Source: Cercozoa sp. M6MM (Eukaryota > Endomyxa: Ascetosporea). From it: a stretch of DNA of 57,540 bases. The stretch is from the NCBI GenBank assembly GCA_040357565.1, contig JBDODJ010000073.1; one strand, 5' to 3'. Shown piece after piece: positions 44,193 through 55,566 of this stretch (positions are counted from its first letter, which is position 1; each line of letters starts with the position of its first letter). Below the pieces are notes generated by a model. It did no database searches. It saw only the letters and a list, made by a program, of their open reading frames with translations, and was not told where the DNA came from. The translations under genes were made by a program, and so were the position numbers.

Positions 44193-45088
44193 TTAACGCG
44201 GCTTGTCCTTCTTGCCAAGGAAGAGGGCGCGAAGCGAGGTACCGGCGACCTTGACGACCTTGAAGCGGACACCCGGAATGTCACCAACGGAGTGACCCGA
44301 GCGGCCGAAACCCGACACGAGCACCTCGTCGTTGTCCGAGATGAAGTCAAGGCAACCGTCGTTCGGCACAAAGGCCTGCACAGCAACAGAACGCGAATAC
44401 AAACACATTCAACAGCGTACTTGTGCAGATGATGTGATGTTTTCGTTGTTGTTTTCCGCGTGTTACCGTGATACGCTTGCCGTTCTTCACGAGCTGCACA
44501 CGGCAGCACTTACGGATGGCAGAGTTCGGCTGCTTGGCCTCAATGCCCATGCGCTCCACAACGAAGCCCTTGGCGTGCGAGGCGCCCTCGAACGGGTCCG
44601 AGCGGAAGCGCGTGCCAGAGTGAGCCTTCTTGTACTTCTTGTTGGCCCAGCGGTTGACACGACGGATGTTCTTCAGCTTACGGGCGGCGCGAAGACCGCG
44701 CGGCTTGCTGCGCACACAAACTCACGCATCACACAGCACAAAACACGCATTATGAACACCAAAAACGCCACAACATCACAAACAGCGCAAACTCGAACTA
44801 AAAACGCCAACACACACGACAAACGCCACAAAAACGCCGCCCACGGGCCAACAACAAGCCAGCACCCCAGAACCGCCAGCAGATCATTGTGCACGTGGAG
44901 AAAACTCTCGCGGAACGGCAAGATATTCTACACTGGTGCAGCCCAATGACTGGCTGGCACTGGGGCGCTTTGCGGCTGATGCTGACACGCGGCTCGCGTC
45001 TCAGGCGGTCTCGACGGGCGATACGCGAAAAATCTCACAGAGCGCAGGGAAACAGCGCGGCGTGCAGGGTGACTTACTGGGAACCCAT
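44193..45088 (-). CDS. RPS23: Ribosomal protein S23 (uS12)
   Basis: Exons 45078-45088, 44467-44707 and 44193-44375 sum to 435 nt (144 residues), the usual eukaryotic S23 length. The product reads [79 protein letters not shown], and [19 protein letters not shown], ending KKDKPR-stop. The KQPNSAIRK loop carries the conserved proline at the decoding centre of the 40S subunit, which is hydroxylated in many eukaryotes. The start MGSHKPRG is slightly longer than the common MGKPRG because the first exon encodes only MGS plus two bases. Its 370-nt first intron is the longest in this compact gene and carries repeated TGGCGTTT-like units (minus strand); such introns often hold regulatory signals, but none is proven. 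Confidence 0.97.
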
Positions 45089-45410
45089 GTTTGAGAGCTC
45101 GGGAGACGAAAATCACAAAGTTCGGTATTTTTTGTTCTTTTATTGTTTCGGCGCAGTCCGTCGCTCCGCTGAGAAGACTTGTGTCCACATCAAGCATTGT
45201 AACAAGTGTGTAAGTGTGTAATGCTTAGCTATGTTAGTGTGGCTTTGTTGAATGCGCTTTAAAAGCCAGGAGTACGATCGAAGTGATTTTTGACAGCAGC
45301 TGACTTCACTCACCCGGTGATTGATTGACTTCTTCGTCTCGACAGCAAAATGTTAGATACAGCATGCTGGTGCACTGACGGCCTCGTTTGCGTTTCGAAT
45401 CAGGTAAAAT
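45089..45410. other. Upstream region of RPS23, nothing recognised
   Basis: About 320 bp between RPS23 (minus) and the next plus-strand frame. It must contain the RPS23 promoter; no named element seen. Confidence 0.4.
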
Positions 45411-45846
45411 GCTGTGCTGCAAGACGGCATTGAAACTACTTCTTTGTACTGTTATCTTCTACTTTTCGAAGGGTCAAACTGGCCGGGCAGTCCGAGCTTC
45501 GGTTTTGACTAAGGTTGTACTCTTAACCCTGAATAATACTCTCGACATTGATCGGAAACTGATGTAGCGATACCAGCGGCAGCACCGAGCAGTTATTATT
45601 ATTTTTTATAACAACAAAACCAGCGCTCCGGAAAGTGAGGCCCAGGCCTCATTAGCCGTTTTGCTGTGTGCAGACGCAGATCTAGTCATGGGGTCGAATC
45701 TAGACTTGCTCCATGAGTGGATTAACGAGCTGCCGGAGGACAATGATGAATCGGTTCACCAAATTGTCACAAGTTTATTCGCGAATGTGTTTGGGCAAAC
45801 TGAGTGCGTTGCTGTAGGTCCGTTGGACGCCATGCGAGCCAGATGA
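45411..45846 (+). CDS. Possible small secreted/membrane protein (weak)
   Basis: ATG at 45411 gives MLCCKTALKLLLCTVIFYFS, a signal-peptide-like start followed by KGQTGRAVRASVLTK. After a likely intron there is an open exon with MGSNLDLLHEWINELPEDND and ESVHQIVTSLFANVFGQ, helical and acidic, stop at about 45846. Phase across the intron is not clean and the two parts may not belong together. No family recognised. It could also be upstream exons of the kinase at 45885. Confidence 0.25.
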
Positions 45847-45884
45847 AAAGATAGGCTTGCACCTACCATTGTAAGAATCGTTTA

Positions 45885-48544
45885 ATGGGCTTGGAAGCAG
45901 CAAGTACAGGTGAGTCACGTGGCCACAGGGACACACTCAACAAGGTCGGCCATGGCACCTTCGGTGTTGTCATGTGCGGCAGTCTCGACGACCCCAGTGG
46001 CGTAGTTTTTACTCTTCACGCCTTCCTTTTAGCCCTACGGGCACCTTATATACCGCCTCCCGCAGAGGAAACCTGCTCAGATGGTGGCCGCCAAAGTGAT
46101 TGCGGCCACACTCGACTCGGACACCTCCGAAGGTAGTGTTTGGTCACTCAGACACGTGTGTGTGTGTGTGTGCGTGTATGTGCACGTGTGCACTGAGTGA
46201 CTGAGTGACTGACGTTGCGCAGGCATGCCAGTGACGACGGTGCGCGAGGTGGCGATTCTCAACCGTGTGCGGCACCGCAACATCGTGCGACTGCTCGGCG
46301 CCTACTGGAACTCGCCGCTGCATCCCTTCATAATGGATCCCATACAGGTACTCGTGTCCTTAAACCCATAGGACACATCAAACGGTGCATTTGGACTGAC
46401 GTCTGGACTGTACTTGCGTAGGTACTGGACCCAACGGACGAGGACGTGACGGCGCACGTGCAGCAACAACTGCGCGACCGGTCACGTGTGCACCCTGGTA
46501 GCTTTCTGTGATCGATCACACTGCTCCTTCCAGTGAAACGCGCGCTTATGTGACCGATCAGACGGTGACCAGTCACTCAAGATGACACTGCTGTTCGAGT
46601 ACTGTCAGCACGATCTCGCCGGTCTTGTAAAACGACACGGCGACAACCCGCCTTCGCGAGGTGCCTTACCTCCTACCGCCTCACCGCCTTACCCCTTACC
46701 CTACCCCTTACCCCCTTCACTCTACCCCTCTTTAGGGCCTTTGACACTGCCGCTGCGGCAACACATCGCGCGCGACATTTTGCGCGGACTGCGCCATCTG
46801 CACGAGCGCTGCCGCGTGCTGCACCGCGACATCAAAACTGCTAATGTCCTCGTTGGAAAGGGTTTCTACATCTTTACCCCTCCCCCCCCCCCCCACCCCT
46901 TTACTTCACCCCATTTCCCCTTTCCCCCATTCACCCCCTCCCCCGTATAGACGGTGTCGCCAAACTGTGCGATTTCGGTCTGGCGCGTCCGTTCAGCAAC
47001 GTCAGCTTCGTGGCCGTAGTTTACCTCATTCACAATTCACATTCACCCCACGCACACACACCTTGTTTTTCTTCGCGTTTCTGAACAGTCGAAACTGCGT
47101 TGTTTTTCGGAGATGTGCGGAGCAGGTCAGATTGACTGTGTTTGTATTTGTTGATATTTGTCTGGTGCGACTGACGTACTGATTGGTGACCTGCAGGAGA
47201 GGACACGACCCTCGCGGACAAGGAGGAGGCTCAAGAAGAGAAGGCGGAGGAGGAGAAGGAAGAGACAAAAGCAGAGACACCAATGCAGGATGACGGTGAT
47301 GATTCGGTCGACATGGACCAGGATGACAGTACCGACAGTGTTGCCGACGATGACACTGAGAACACTGGGTGTGTCCACTTGTACCTGTACAGATGTACCT
47401 ATGGTATTTGTACATATGGACAGGGGGGACAGTCCATACTATCAGCCGTGTGCTCTCAAGATGGAGGAACGACTCAGCACTGCACTGTACGAGTCCTCTC
47501 CTGACTCTCAGGTACCCTGTGTCCTCTGGGTCTCGGATGCTATACTGTACCGACTGACCCCTCTGTGTCTGAGTAGCTCAAGATGCACTCGGCGTGGAAC
47601 GAGTTGACACCGCGCGTGGTGACGCTGTGGTACCGCTCGCCAGAACTCCTGTTGCTCGGTGACGACGACGCCATCTACGACGAGCGCGCCGACATCTGGA
47701 GTTTCGGCTGCGTCATGCTCGAGATGTGGCTCGGCCGACCACCCTTTCGGGGTACGCTACCCCCACCTACCTTAACCTACCGCTATCCTACTCCTTGCCC
47801 CCACCCTACCCCCTTGATCAGGCGATGAACCAGTCGCCCAGCTAAACAAAATCATCGATCTGCTTGGCAACGACGGCATCTTCCGACACTCGCTCTATCT
47901 GTACGTCCTTCCACTCTACCTTTACTCTCCATACCTCTTGCCCCTTATCCCCTGCCTCCCTTCCGTGTGCGCAGAGGCAGGAAACTACCGTTCGATGCGA
48001 CGAAAATGCAGCCGAAAAAGAGCCGACTGCACGAGTTGTACGGCAGCAAGATCGAACCGTTGGCTCTTCAGGCACCTCCTCTTCCTCTGTCCTTCTGACA
48101 GATATCTGCATATCCCTCGTCTTTCTTAGGTGATTGAGGCTGCACTCACATTGGACCCGCACAAACGACCAACAGCCAAGGCTCTCCTGGCAATGTCGTA
48201 CTTCATGCTCATGCCCGAGCGACCGAAACTGTACACACTCCTTATTCCTGCACCTGTCTATCTATGCTGCGTGTGTGTGTATGACTAACACAGCGACATT
48301 CCGGATTCGCACGAGCACAACTTCCGACGCACGCAGGATCAAGTGCCGCACGCAGAATTGCGTTTCCGTGCATCGACTGCGTACCCATTTATACACCACA
48401 CACACACGCGCCCGCGCACTCACGCACACGCACACACACACACACACCTCTTACTTCTGCCCGTGTATGTTTAGTGGCAGCGTGAGTGGCACGACATCAA
48501 CATCATCTCAATTTCGGCCGTCGGTAGCAGTGCGGCTACAGCAA

Positions 48545-48577
<33 letters not shown>

Positions 48578-48895
48578 CATCCACACATGCAGCAAGCACC
48601 TCCACCGCACATGCATCCGCAGTACCCACCTCACCCGCCGCATGTACCAGTGCCGCAATACGGTGTTGTCAACTTGCCGTTTAGTGCATACCAGCAGCCT
48701 CACGCACACTACTCGCAGCACCCTCATGGCCAACAGTCGCACTCTCAACACCCACCACATGGTCAGCAACAACATGGTCAGTATCCGCACGATCCACAGC
48801 ACTCGCACGTTGCACCCCACGCTCCCAACCACAGCTCCTACCGCCGTCCAAATGACGCGTATTATGACTCATATCAGCGTGGGTCGTACCGATAG
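45885..48895 (+). CDS. CDK9-like cyclin-dependent kinase with acidic T-loop insert and Gln/His-rich tail
   Basis: Kinase landmarks: KVGHGTFGVV (glycine loop), VAAKVIAA, PVTTVREVAILNRVRHRNIV (the cyclin-binding helix, cf. PITALRE of CDK9), LLFEYCQHDLAGLVKRH, VLHRDIKTANVLV, KLCDFGLARPFSNVS, then RVVTLWYRSPELLLLGDDDA and ADIWSFGCVMLEMWLGRPPF. ALTLDPHKRPTAKALL closes the C-lobe. Between DFGLARPFSNVS and RVVTLWYR lie about 100 residues not present in CDK9: an exon rich in Glu and Asp (DKEEAQEEKAEEEKEETK, DDGDDSVDMDQDDSTDSVAD), then ALKMEERLSTALYESSPDSQ. The C-terminus is a polyQ run followed by His/Pro/Gln repeats and ends DSYQRGSYR-stop. CDK9/12-type kinases phosphorylate the RNA polymerase II CTD with a cyclin T or K partner; this role is inferred. 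ATG at 45885 is the simplest start. Confidence 0.82.
48540..48570. repeat. CAG/CAA repeat (coding, polyQ)
   Basis: About eleven CAG/CAA codons encoding the polyglutamine run at the head of the CDK9-like kinase tail. Confidence 0.9.
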
Positions 48896-49799
48896 TACCC
48901 TGCACGTGCACGTGGTTTTCGTTCGTTTCATTTGCTTGTCGCGATCGTGCGCCGTCCGGTCCGGTCCGGTCGCGTCGGTCGGCAGTTGTTCGTTGTTTGC
49001 GTCCACGTCACGTCAGTTCCTTGTTACTACGCTACGCTACGTCGCTTCATGCATGAAGACGACTCGACGGACGACTGCGCGGCGAGACGACTCGACGCCG
49101 CGGACTTCTCGTATACGCTAGCGCTACCTCCAGCCGCGCGCGCACCACCTGTAGTACCTGTGTTAACGCATGCGCAACCTCAAAGAAGATACTCTGGCCG
49201 GGACTGTTGCACCATGCGCTTGTGCCACAGGACAGGGGAAAGACACAGTTGGTTTCTTAAAATAGTAGACTGAACTAATAAACTCGCTAGTACGTCACTT
49301 CGTACGCGCTAACCTAAAGTTTTACTTTCTGCCTGCTTGCAAGCTAAATTTAGGTTGCCGATGTTTTACATGTCGCACCTCCGACGAAGATCGGCGGAGA
49401 GACTTGCATTGTTGCATTCGTATCACGCACCGGGGGCGGTTAGATCAAACTCAACTACTTTGGCCACCGAAACAGTGACTCGGAGTTCTCGTGCCAATCT
49501 CTGTCTCAGATCGTTCGGGCCTGCTTCCACGGATGCAAGGCGCGAAACGATGCGTACCCAACAATGGAGCCACGAAGCGGTGAAGGGAAGTTTCCAGCAG
49601 GCACGTCACTCCTCGCCTGTGGCGTGCGCTGCGCTGAGGTGCTCGGGAATGGGGGTATCTGCCCTACCGGCAGGATTCGCAGAACCTTGCGCTGGCGAGT
49701 TAATCGCGCGAAACGAACGAAATCCAGACCTACTTTCATGTACGTGTACACGTCGACAAGTTTCCAGTTTTCTCCAGTCCGACAAGAGTGAAACTCAGT
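48896..49799. other. Intergenic between convergent kinase and cyclase-PDE genes
   Basis: About 900 bp. Short tandem GGTCCGGTCC and ACGCTACGCT units at 48955-49035. A plus-strand frame (49337-49864) is open for 175 codons and would overlap the 3' end of the cyclase-PDE gene, but has no recognisable motif or splice support. Confidence 0.45.
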
Positions 49800-52700
49800 T
49801 TACACGCGGTCCGGTGTCTTTTTTGTTCGGGCAGTCTTCCGATCAGGCCCAGGCACGGTTTTAGACTTACTGCCGACAGTCGATATCATCACTTTGATGT
49901 TCTCGGTTAGCGAGTGTTCTTCGTCAGGCAAAGAGCCTTCGCTGAGCGGCGATAGATCCTCATTCATCATTTCGTCGCCTTCGTCGTCGGACAGAGCCTT
50001 GAGGTTACCGCTACTGCCACGTACAGTCTTACTAGGGCGCATGGCGTTTCGTACAAACTGCGAAATCGAGTTGCGTCTTGCTAGTTTCAGCGAAGCTTCC
50101 TCTTCTAGCACTGTGAGCAAGTAATGCTACACTTAACTGTAACATGATCTTCAAAGCAATTAGCGCAATCTTACGACAGTGATCACGTCGCACTCGTGCG
50201 GACACCAACGACGCATGAAGCTCTTGTTGGGCATCTACAAAGTGCTGAGACTCTCTATTCGACGCAGAAGAGAGAAGGAAGGGAATTACGGTAGTTTTTC
50301 TTCAGTTGCGCGACTGCAAACTTGTCGATGCTTGGGCACAGTTCACCGGCGAGTTCAAAAATTGGCGATACGATGTAGCGAATGAACTGTATTTGCGACA
50401 GCGCCCGCTCTTCGTCTAGATTTGGAACGGTGTCGTCCATAAACTTCGACACTGGACGGACTGCTTCCCGTTCTCGTGCACCCTGCATGTAGAACTCGCG
50501 AGTGATGCGATTTGCCCACTTGCATGACAGGCGATCGCATTTGGCGGGGTTTCCCACGTCGGCACATTTGATGCAAAGGGCGAGCAGCAGGTCCTCATGT
50601 CCTTCGGTGAGTCGTCGATGTGGAGGCTTTGGTGCATTTAAGTCAGGTCCTAGGTGTTCTGATGCTGACGAAAAAATAGACACGGTGGACAATCGGAGTG
50701 GCGCACCGCCTGTGGTCGGGACGTGCAGCCGCTCGACTTGCAGGTCAGACCCTGGCAACGGTAGCGACTTGGCACTGTGCTGGGACTCAAGCACTGCGTT
50801 GTCGTCCGGAATCTCATGTGAGCCAGCAACGTCTATCGCTTCAACTCGTATCGTACGTGACTTGACTTCATCGATGAACTCAAAGTGTGTGCTTAGGTTC
50901 GTCGATAACACCAAGTCAATCACGCGAGCTTTGACCGCAGGGTATTTGTCTTCAGGAATCGACTCGAGAATGCACATCTTTGGGTGCCGCAGAACGGAGA
51001 AGGCAGCCAGTGCATGGTAGTTTTCGAGCACTTTGTCGTTCTTGAACAATCTAGCAATCTGATCGCACGAGCTCACCAAAAACTCGTTCGAAAGCCCAGG
51101 ATGGCGAAAGTCATGGATGACTCCTGCGAGCAGCAGACAGAAGAGGTCGAGTGCCTGAGGCTCCCAATCGGTGTCTTGTTCGAGTGCTCGCGCGAGCACA
51201 AGACTTGATTGTGCGACATCAGCAGCGTGCATAGAGTTATGATACGGGTTGCCCTTTTCATTGTACCCTGCCTCGACGGTGCGCAAAAATTCTACGCACT
51301 TGAGTTCATCGATACCGAGACGCTCGAACAAGTTGAGCCGGCTAAACAGGCAGTATCCCATGAAAAGCAGCGGCATTCCCTCTGTGTTGTCATTGAGCAT
51401 GAACAGTGAGAAGTTCCAGTCGTTGGAAAAGCGAAACAGATTGCGGGCAGCATTGAGATGCGACAGTGTCAAACGAGCGATTGGTGGCACGCTCTCACCT
51501 GTGTGTTGCCGTTCAAGGGTGTCAGGGGACGATAGATATGACAACGCCATCTCGATTTCTTGGGTTTCTGAAGCAATACTCTCGATGTCAATGACACTCG
51601 TGGCGTACCGCAGCACTTTCTGCAAACTCAGTTGCTCTTGTTTCCATGGTGTCTGCTGCAAGTCGTCGAACTCCTGTTCGAACGGAAGCACCTCGCTCAG
51701 ATCGTAAGAGAAGCCTAGGTCTTGCGTCAAAAACGCCAAGTCACTGCTTGTCATGCGCAGCGTCGACACGATTGACTGCGACAGCTTTGGTGGTCCCTCT
51801 TCAGTCACACTTCGCGAAGGTCTGCGCAACGACGAGATCTCTGTACGTAGGACAAGTGACAGATAAAGATATGTCTTTACCCTGCGATATGGATGCTTTG
51901 TGTCATTGACACGAGCGGGGCGTGTAAACTGATGGTTCTTGCAGCGGTGTCATGCACGTGGTGCATGGACAAAGTACAGCACGAGAGTAATCGCTTCCAC
52001 CAAGACCGTCGTCGCTCGATGCCGGCCTCCTCTTCGTCGAGCGTGTCTTCGTGAGCACCGAGTTGACGGTGCCGTATCGCGATTTCAGAAAACACCACGT
52101 GGTCAGGGTACACTCTAAAACAAGCAGGACGTAATATGGCTTTGGGAGCATATGAATTACAAAAAAGAAGGAAAGCTGGATTTGTATAGACATACTGCTC
52201 AAGATAGTCCGCGATGGCAGAATGCAGTTTGCGCCGCTGCTTGAACAACATCAGTTGGTAGACGCATTCGCGCATGAAGCCGTAGGTGAAGGAGTAAAAC
52301 CGATTCTCAGCTGCACCGGCAAGGTCACTGTCAGTGCGTTCGGCCGTGGCGAAGCTTCTCAACCTGATGTCATCTCGGCTGCCACTTCGAGCCATATTTC
52401 GTTTGCTCGCAGTGCTCACCACGCTAACTCCTGTCGTGTCTATGTCCGGTTGGTGGACAAGAAACGGTCGTTGCTCCGTTCGAACGAGAAATCCCAAGTC
52501 GACAAGTAACTGAGCATCGGCGGCGAGCCTTTCCCAGTTGCGGTACTTGCTAATTGGGTGAACCTCCTTCAGCATGCTCAAATCAAACGTGTTTGAGCAA
52601 AGTCCCTCCGCAACGCACATACATGAAGCCACTCGCAAAATGAATTGGTGCTGGGGCTGGATGCGGTCCAAGTGTTGTGCAGCGATTCGCCAAACTTTGA

Positions 52701-55566
52701 ACGGCACAGGAAACTCGACGATGAACTGCTGTTGCTCTAGTTCCTGCTCTAAGACCACTCCCACGGCATCCGGACTCGAGTGACTATGCATCAGCAATTC
52801 GGGACCGACCATGTGTATCACTGAGTTGCGCAAGTGGCGTCGCGACTCAGCGATCAGCGGCAGCCACGAAATGCCCGAGTTTGTGCGAAGGGTCTTGTTG
52901 AAGGCAGTACCACTTGGACCTGCTTTCGACTCTGTGATGATTTGAAGGACATACGTCGCCAAGCCGCAGTTCACTGCTTTTTCGAGTAGCAAAGGACGAC
53001 CTCCGGACATCTCGTGCAGAATTTGCGTCGCTTTGGCTGAGACGTCCTGCGTCGATGTGAGTGCTTTCACAAAGCTCTTCGAGTCCTCGGGCGAAAGGGG
53101 AGGAACGTTGAGATTCGCGACAATGGGAGCTCGTAAGATGTTCGGGTCACTACCAGGCTCGACATAGACGCACATTCTTTTGAGCTTTAAGTAGCCGATT
53201 GGCACAGCAGACCAAGGATTGGGCAGGTAAATCGGGTTGGACAGCGGTCGTGTGTTGATAATCATCGCAACGGTGTTGCTCGCAGAGATCATGTACTGCA
53301 TCGCCGGAGCCGAAGGATTCACCGACTGTCTTATGAGGGAAGTGAGATGCAACGCGAGCAGCCAGTCGATGTGAGTCATGAACTGCGCATCGTCAACTGA
53401 AAGGAGCAACGACTGCGAGTACTTTGACGTAATGCGCCCAATGACCACGAAAACCATCTTCGCCAACGCTTCAATATTTGTGGCGTCATCGACGGGGAAG
53501 GATTTGTCACCAAGTTCAAGCCAATCTTCTGCAGATGAACGACCTCGAGGGCGTCCCCTCGCCTCGGATTCTTCTGCCAGCTTGATAACAGCCTCGCGTG
53601 TTACTACCCCTTCGGGAAAAGAGGTGCCAAGAAGAAAGTTAAGCAAGTAGAGACGGTTGCGGCAGTCGGGAGCACACCGCTCAACTGCCCGGAGGATCCA
53701 CTCCTCTGGGTAACATCCGCCAAACGGACGAAAAGCGGTAAACAGTCGTTCGAACAGCATGCGAAACACTTCGAATTCGGACGGCAGGGCTTGTGTCGTC
53801 GACACACCGGAGACGGAAATTACCTTCATTGCTCGTGCACACTTTCTTTCGATCTGCTGTGACATGTGACTCTTTCCACAGCCCACATCCCCATCCAAAA
53901 GCAACACAGAGCCACTAATCGATCTCGGAAGGTCTGAGGCAAGAAGAGACAGTGTCCTTTCAAAGTCCTGTCGCACGAATCGATGTGACATGCCAGAGAT
54001 ACGCGCGGCGTGAGTGTGCGAGACGATCGAAGCCAGTGTAGAGCGGTCATACTCTTCAACTGCTGCTGTTTGCTGCCAAGCAGCGGCAGTATTGCGTTCG
54101 TTTGACCCCTGAGATATCCTTGGGCGTTCCAGCGAAGACACCATTGTCGCGAAAGCTTTGCGCGGAGCGTACACCGTGACCTTTTCCTTCTTGCCTTTCA
54201 CTGGGATAGGTTCTAGCTCTTCAAAATCAATCAGCTGAGAGGCACGAGAGGTCTTTGACGAAACGACATTTTGCGTGGCTCTGTTGCACAAAATCTTGTA
54301 CTTGTCTGACCTCATTGCAGCCTGCATCAAACGTGCCGATAGGTTCACTGTGTCGCCAAGCACAGTGTATTCGCGACGTGTAGATGTCCCGACAAGCGAA
54401 CAAAGTACGAAGCCGCTGGTGATGCCGATCGCAGAGGGGACTCCAACTCGCCTCAACATTGCTTCAAGCTCGATTGCCGCGAGAGTTGCACGTGCAGCGT
54501 CGGCGAAGTCAGAGTGCGCGAGAGGAGCCAAGCCAAAGACAGCAAGGATGATTGAACCTTTGTCGTCCACATTGAACTTGTTTAGAGAGCCTTCAAACTT
54601 GTAGATAGCCTGCTGAATCATCGACGTCACCATCTGCACCTCTTGCATCGCCTCCTCGGTCACCACTTCACACTTATGCAGGTTGCACTTGAACTGGATG
54701 TTGATGAACATTATCGTGATGTTGCGAAGCTCGGCGGCCCAAATGTTCTGATTAACTGCAAAGTACGGCACAACCGCTGCCGGGATGTACTGCTGCATGG
54801 TGCTTCGGAAGTTCTGCATGTGCGCATTTTTCATGAATGCCTTGCCAATACCAGCTTGCTTGACTCGCTTCAGACACGCTTTGATGCGAAAAAAACCGGG
54901 ATGCTCAGGAACTTCTTCGGCTTCGAAGTGATCTTCGATGCGACGGTATGCTTCTTCAGAAAGGACGACATCCCCCGCGTGGCAGGCTGCTTCGGCGGCG
55001 TACGCTTGGTTCAAAGGTTTGCCACATGCCAGGTACTCGACTCGTTTGTACTCGCCCCCGACGTGCAGAATGATCGCAGTACCAACACCGATCCCAAGTT
55101 TGACACTGAGGAACACCTCTTTCGCCAACTCTGCGTTGTGCATCTCTTCCTGGATTCCGAGACAGCACTGAGTCGCTCCATGTAGCATGTAAGCGAGGTC
55201 CTTCGCAGTCGGTCGCGCCTTTGGCGGAGGCCACAGGATCAACATCGCGTCTCCAGCAAACTTAAAGACGTCCCCTCCTCCAGCACCGACGTATCGCACC
55301 AACCTCTCAAGGTATCGATTCAAGTAAAACCCAAGCAACTCAATCCCTTCGGGACCTCGTGCTTGCAACGACTCCGACAGCTTTGTGAAGCCTGAGACAT
55401 CCGCAAAGAGAGCGACTGTCGTAACCTCTTGCATTTCCGGCACAAAGGGTTCATCGTCAGGCAAGCCTTCAGGCCTGTCAAGGATGTGTTGCTTTATGAC
55501 GACGGGCAGCAGCGACGCCATGCGCTTTGACATCGCGGCATCTTCTTCGATGCTCACTGATTTCAT
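49800..55566 (-). CDS. Soluble-type adenylyl cyclase fused to class I cyclic-nucleotide phosphodiesterase
   Basis: Exons (minus strand) 55566-52196, 52114-51881, 51821-50290, 50234-50175 and 50110-49800 sum to 5,508 nt, about 1,835 residues. All introns are GT-AG and keep frame. Cyclase 1 (about 45-210) has FADVSGFTKL and FKFAGDAML, supplying the two metal-binding Asp. Cyclase 2 (about 270-460) has NKFNVDDKGS and EYTVLGDTVNLSARL, as in soluble adenylyl cyclase (sAC). A P-loop NTPase region follows, with GDVGCGKSH (about 558) and LLLSVDDAQ (about 719). The second exon continues the sAC-type helical part (LEQVYPDHVVFSEIAIRHRQ). The PDE (about 1330-1710) has HNSMHAADVAQSS, GVIHDFRHPGLSN, CADVGNPAK and QIQFIRYI, the full HD-type metal and substrate set. 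A Ser/acidic tail ends at 49800. It would both synthesise and hydrolyse cAMP. ATG at 55566 is used because a TGA lies upstream in frame; an extra 5' exon ending at CATAG near 55620 is possible. Confidence 0.88.

Noticed and set aside
49337-49864. 175-codon plus-strand frame between the kinase and cyclase-PDE genes
   Set aside because: Overlaps the cyclase-PDE C-terminus, lacks recognisable domains and has no splice evidence.
51829-51877. Separate PDE gene starting with a non-ATG codon at 51829
   Set aside because: The PDE frame has no ATG at its start and joins in phase to the cyclase frame across a clean GT-AG intron, so a single gene is simpler.
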